Assembly: GCA_016793265.1 (NCBI GenBank)
Contig: JAEUHT010000214.1
Coordinates: forward strand, 1 to 36,155
Source of the DNA: Planctomycetota bacterium
GTDB taxonomy: Bacteria; Planctomycetota; UBA1135; UBA2386
Direction: 5' to 3'
Length of the DNA: 36,155 nt
Within the stretch, counting starts at the first letter, position 1, and each line of letters begins with the position of its first letter. The translations under genes were made by a program, and so were the position numbers. A model generated the notes under the pieces. The model saw only the letters and a program-made list of their open reading frames with translations, did no database searches and was not told the origin of the DNA. Positions 34,127 to 36,155 of this stretch are shown here, one piece after another.

Positions 34127-35206
34127 TCAGCGCCGGACCTGCCGGGCGCGGTCGATCGCCACCGCGGCGACGATGATCGCGCCGGTGACGACCTCCTGCA
34201 CCCAGTTGTCGAAGCCGAGCTTGGTGCAGCCGTTGTCGACCACCGTCATCAGGAAGGCGCCGAGCAGCGTGCCGGCGATCGACCCGGCGCCCCCCGACAA
34301 CGACGCGCCGCCGATCACCGCCGCCGCGATCGCCTTGAGCTCGTGCCCCTGCGCCGTGGTCGGATCGCCCATCGACAAGAACGACAGCTGCAGCAGCGCC
34401 GCGACCCCGGTGCAGGCCCCGGCCAGCACGTAGATCGTGCGTTCGACGGCGAGCACGTCGACGCCGCTGAGCCGCGCCGTCTCGCGGTTGTGGCCCATCG
34501 CCGTGGCGTGGCGGCCGAACACCGTGCGGCGCAGCAGCAGCGCCGCCAGCCCGGCGACCAGCACCATCACCAGCACGCCCGGCGGCACCAGCCATGACGA
34601 CTGCATCAGCCCGGCGAGCAGCGGGGCGTGGTCGAAGTAGATCGGCTGGTTGTGGCCGAGGCCCTTGGCGAGGCCACGCAGGGCTCCCCACAGGCCGAGC
34701 GTGATGATGAACGGCGACAGCGGCAGCAGCCGTTCGAGACGGCGCGTCGCCCGCCACACCGCGGTCGCCGCCAGCAGGGCGGCGACGGCGGCGATCCAGG
34801 GCGCGGCGGACAGCGCCGATGCCAGCGCGCCGACCAGCGCCGCAGCGGCGAGGCCCAGCGCGACACGCAGCAATTGCCCCACCACCAGGGCGCCGATCAG
34901 CCAGCCGGTGCCGACGCCGGCGGCGATCGTCGCGGCGATGGTGACGGCGGGGCTGCCGCTGGCGCGCTGCACGGCGGCCCCGACCATGCCCGAGAGCGCG
35001 ATCGCCGAACCGACCGACAGGTCGATGCCGCCGCCGATGATGATCCAGGTGGCGCCGACGGCGGCGACGCCGACGACCGCCGTCTGCACCAGCATCAGTT
35101 GGAAGTTGCCCCAGCTCGTGAACGCGCTCCCGGCCAGCGTGGCGAACAGCAACCACGTCAGGGCGAGGCCGAGCAGGGGCCCGAACGCGGCGAGGCGCAG
35201 CTTCAT
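34127..35206 (-). CDS. Sugar ABC transporter permease (RbsC/AraH family)
   Basis: A 359-aa inner-membrane permease of the ribose-type branch, with about 9-10 hydrophobic helices. WIIIGGGIDLSVGSAIALSGM, SPFIITLGLWGALRGLAKGL and the cytoplasmic ATPase-contact segment GHNRETARLSGVDVLAVERTIYVLAG (read in pieces) are characteristic, as is GGASLSGGAGSIAGTLLGAF. It is somewhat longer than E. coli RbsC owing to extra Ala/Leu-rich helices near residues 90-140. ATG 35206 is 4 nt after the binding-protein stop. The ATPase subunit is not downstream, so it may lie beyond the right edge of the window. Confidence 0.92.
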   Translation of the reverse strand: MKLRLAAFGPLLGLALTWLLFATLAGSAFTSWGNFQLMLVQTAVVGVAAVGATWIIIGGGIDLSVGSAIALSGMVGAAVQRASGSPAVTIAATIAAGVGTGWLIGALVVGQLLRVALGLAAAALVGALASALSAAPWIAAVAALLAATAVWRATRRLERLLPLSPFIITLGLWGALRGLAKGLGHNQPIYFDHAPLLAGLMQSSWLVPPGVLVMVLVAGLAALLLRRTVFGRHATAMGHNRETARLSGVDVLAVERTIYVLAGACTGVAALLQLSFLSMGDPTTAQGHELKAIAAAVIGGASLSGGAGSIAGTLLGAFLMTVVDNGCTKLGFDNWVQEVVTGAIIVAAVAIDRARQVRR

Positions 35207-35210
35207 CGCC

Positions 35211-36155
35211 TCACTCGAGCAGCCGCCGGATCGCCGGGTCACCGAGGTTGTCCTTGGTCGCCAGGGCACAGCCGGTGTCGACCACGGCGTCGACCTGCCG
35301 CCGCTGCAGCAGCGCCGCCAGGCTGTCGACGGCCACCTCGCCCATGCGGCGCGGGTCCTGCACCACGAGGCCGTCGATGCGGCCGTCGCCGAGGCCGGCG
35401 ACCAGCGGCGGCGAAGCGTCGAAGCCGACGAAGCGCAGCTTGCCGGCGAGGCCGAGTTGGTCGAGGGCGAGCAGCATGCCGAGCGTCGTCGACTCGTTGG
35501 CACAGAACACGCCCTGCGCCCCTCGCAGCGCGTCGGCGAGGTTCAGCGCCGCCGCCTTGGCTTCCCCGGCGGTGGCGCCGGCGTAGCGGTTGTCGACGAC
35601 GACTTCGAGCCCACCCGCACGCGCGGCGGCGAGGAAGCCCGCTTCGCGCGCTTCGGTCGAAGCCGAGCCGACCTGGTAGCGCAGCAGCACGACCTTGCCC
35701 TTGCCGGCGAGCAGGCCAGCGAGGTGCTTGCCGGCGAGCTCGCCGCCCGCCCGGTTGTCGGTGGCGACGAAGCTCACGAACTGCTCGCCGGGTGTGCCGT
35801 CGAGCGCGCTGTCGAAGATCACCACCGGGATGCCCTGCTGCTTCGCCGCCGCCACCGCCGGCACCAGCGCGGTGTGGTCGAGCGGCGCCAGCGCGATGCC
35901 GGCCGCACCTTCGGCGACGAACTGCTGCACGAGCTGGATCTGCTGCGCGCGGTCGTTCTCCTGCAGCGGCCCCTTCCAGACGACCTCCAAGCCGTGGCGT
36001 TCGCCGGCGGCGCGCGCGCCACGTTCGACAGCCTGCCAGAACACGTGCGTGGTGCCCTTCGGGATCACCACGATCTTCGGTCTGTGGCCCCGGGGTTCAG
36101 GGCCACCGCAGGCGGCGACCACGGCGAAGCAGGCGATGGACAGCGCGCGCAGCAT
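35211..36155 (-). CDS. Sugar ABC transporter substrate-binding lipoprotein (RbsB-like)
   Basis: A 314-aa periplasmic-binding protein type 1. The N-terminus MLRALSIACFAVVAACGG is a lipoprotein signal (lipobox VAAC). The two-lobed fold shows KIVVIPKGTTHVFWQAVERG, GIALAPLDHTALVPAV, VSFVATDNRAGGELAGKHLA and VGFDASPPLVAGLGDGRIDGLV (read in pieces), typical of ribose/xylose-type binders. The ATG is the last codon visible on the minus strand, so the true start could lie further upstream beyond the window, although the signal peptide looks complete. The substrate is probably a sugar. Confidence 0.9.
   Translation of the reverse strand: MLRALSIACFAVVAACGGPEPRGHRPKIVVIPKGTTHVFWQAVERGARAAGERHGLEVVWKGPLQENDRAQQIQLVQQFVAEGAAGIALAPLDHTALVPAVAAAKQQGIPVVIFDSALDGTPGEQFVSFVATDNRAGGELAGKHLAGLLAGKGKVVLLRYQVGSASTEAREAGFLAAARAGGLEVVVDNRYAGATAGEAKAAALNLADALRGAQGVFCANESTTLGMLLALDQLGLAGKLRFVGFDASPPLVAGLGDGRIDGLVVQDPRRMGEVAVDSLAALLQRRQVDAVVDTGCALATKDNLGDPAIRRLLE

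Overview
This is a high-GC window (about 70% by eye) packed with chromosomal housekeeping and envelope genes. I see no tRNA, rRNA, CRISPR array, insertion sequence or phage gene. The gene set suggests a Planctomycetota-like Gram-negative bacterium. The signs are two Tat-exported Gfo/Idh/MocA oxidoreductases, a DUF1573-type lipoprotein paired with a 5'-nucleotidase-like tetraheme protein, a Minf_1886-family protein, a TPR/metallopeptidase giant, DUF5658 and many exported proteins. This placement is inference from gene content; no ribosomal RNA is present to confirm it. Start codons are often GTG or TTG, and many genes overlap by 4 nt.

Layout. 1-3562 (minus): dnaK with a structured upstream region, preceded by a MATE efflux gene. 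3613-6000 (minus): a tight three-gene signalling operon (anti-sigma-type ATPase, GAF-SpoIIE phosphatase, lone receiver). 6232-10040 (plus): a peptidoglycan amidase lipoprotein, then an NtrB/NtrC-type two-component pair. 10041-10385 is the only gene-free stretch above 300 bp; it holds tandem repeats and a strong hairpin. 10386-14337 (plus): DUF1573-like lipoprotein, tetraheme protein and a Tat Gfo/Idh oxidoreductase. 14365-17911 (minus): dnaA-like, tmk and holB in an overlapping operon, then a Minf_1886 gene. 17978-21410 (minus): TPR-metallopeptidase and thioesterase. 21517-22983 (plus): HtrA-type protease. 22992-27549 (minus): RIFT-barrel/toroid protein, Nudix hydrolase, small lipoprotein, GT4 glycosyltransferase and DUF5658 membrane protein. 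27679-28986 (minus): a second Tat Gfo/Idh. 29181-30780 (plus): TPR lipoprotein, rnpA and yidD, chained by 4-nt overlaps. 30814-34070 (minus): an MrfA/MrfB-type helicase-exonuclease repair pair. 34127-36155 (minus): ribose-type ABC permease and binding protein.

The most interesting points are: (1) a recurrent promoter architecture in which a TAnnnT -10 box lies 6-7 nt before the start codon, suggesting leaderless mRNAs; (2) a divergent DnaA paralogue in an operon with tmk and holB that lacks the usual arginine-finger motif and has an altered DNA-recognition motif; (3) a 5'-nucleotidase-like fold without its first metal-binding motif, fused to a tetraheme cytochrome and translationally coupled to a DUF1573-like lipoprotein; (4) repeat clusters and a leader palindrome upstream of dnaK.
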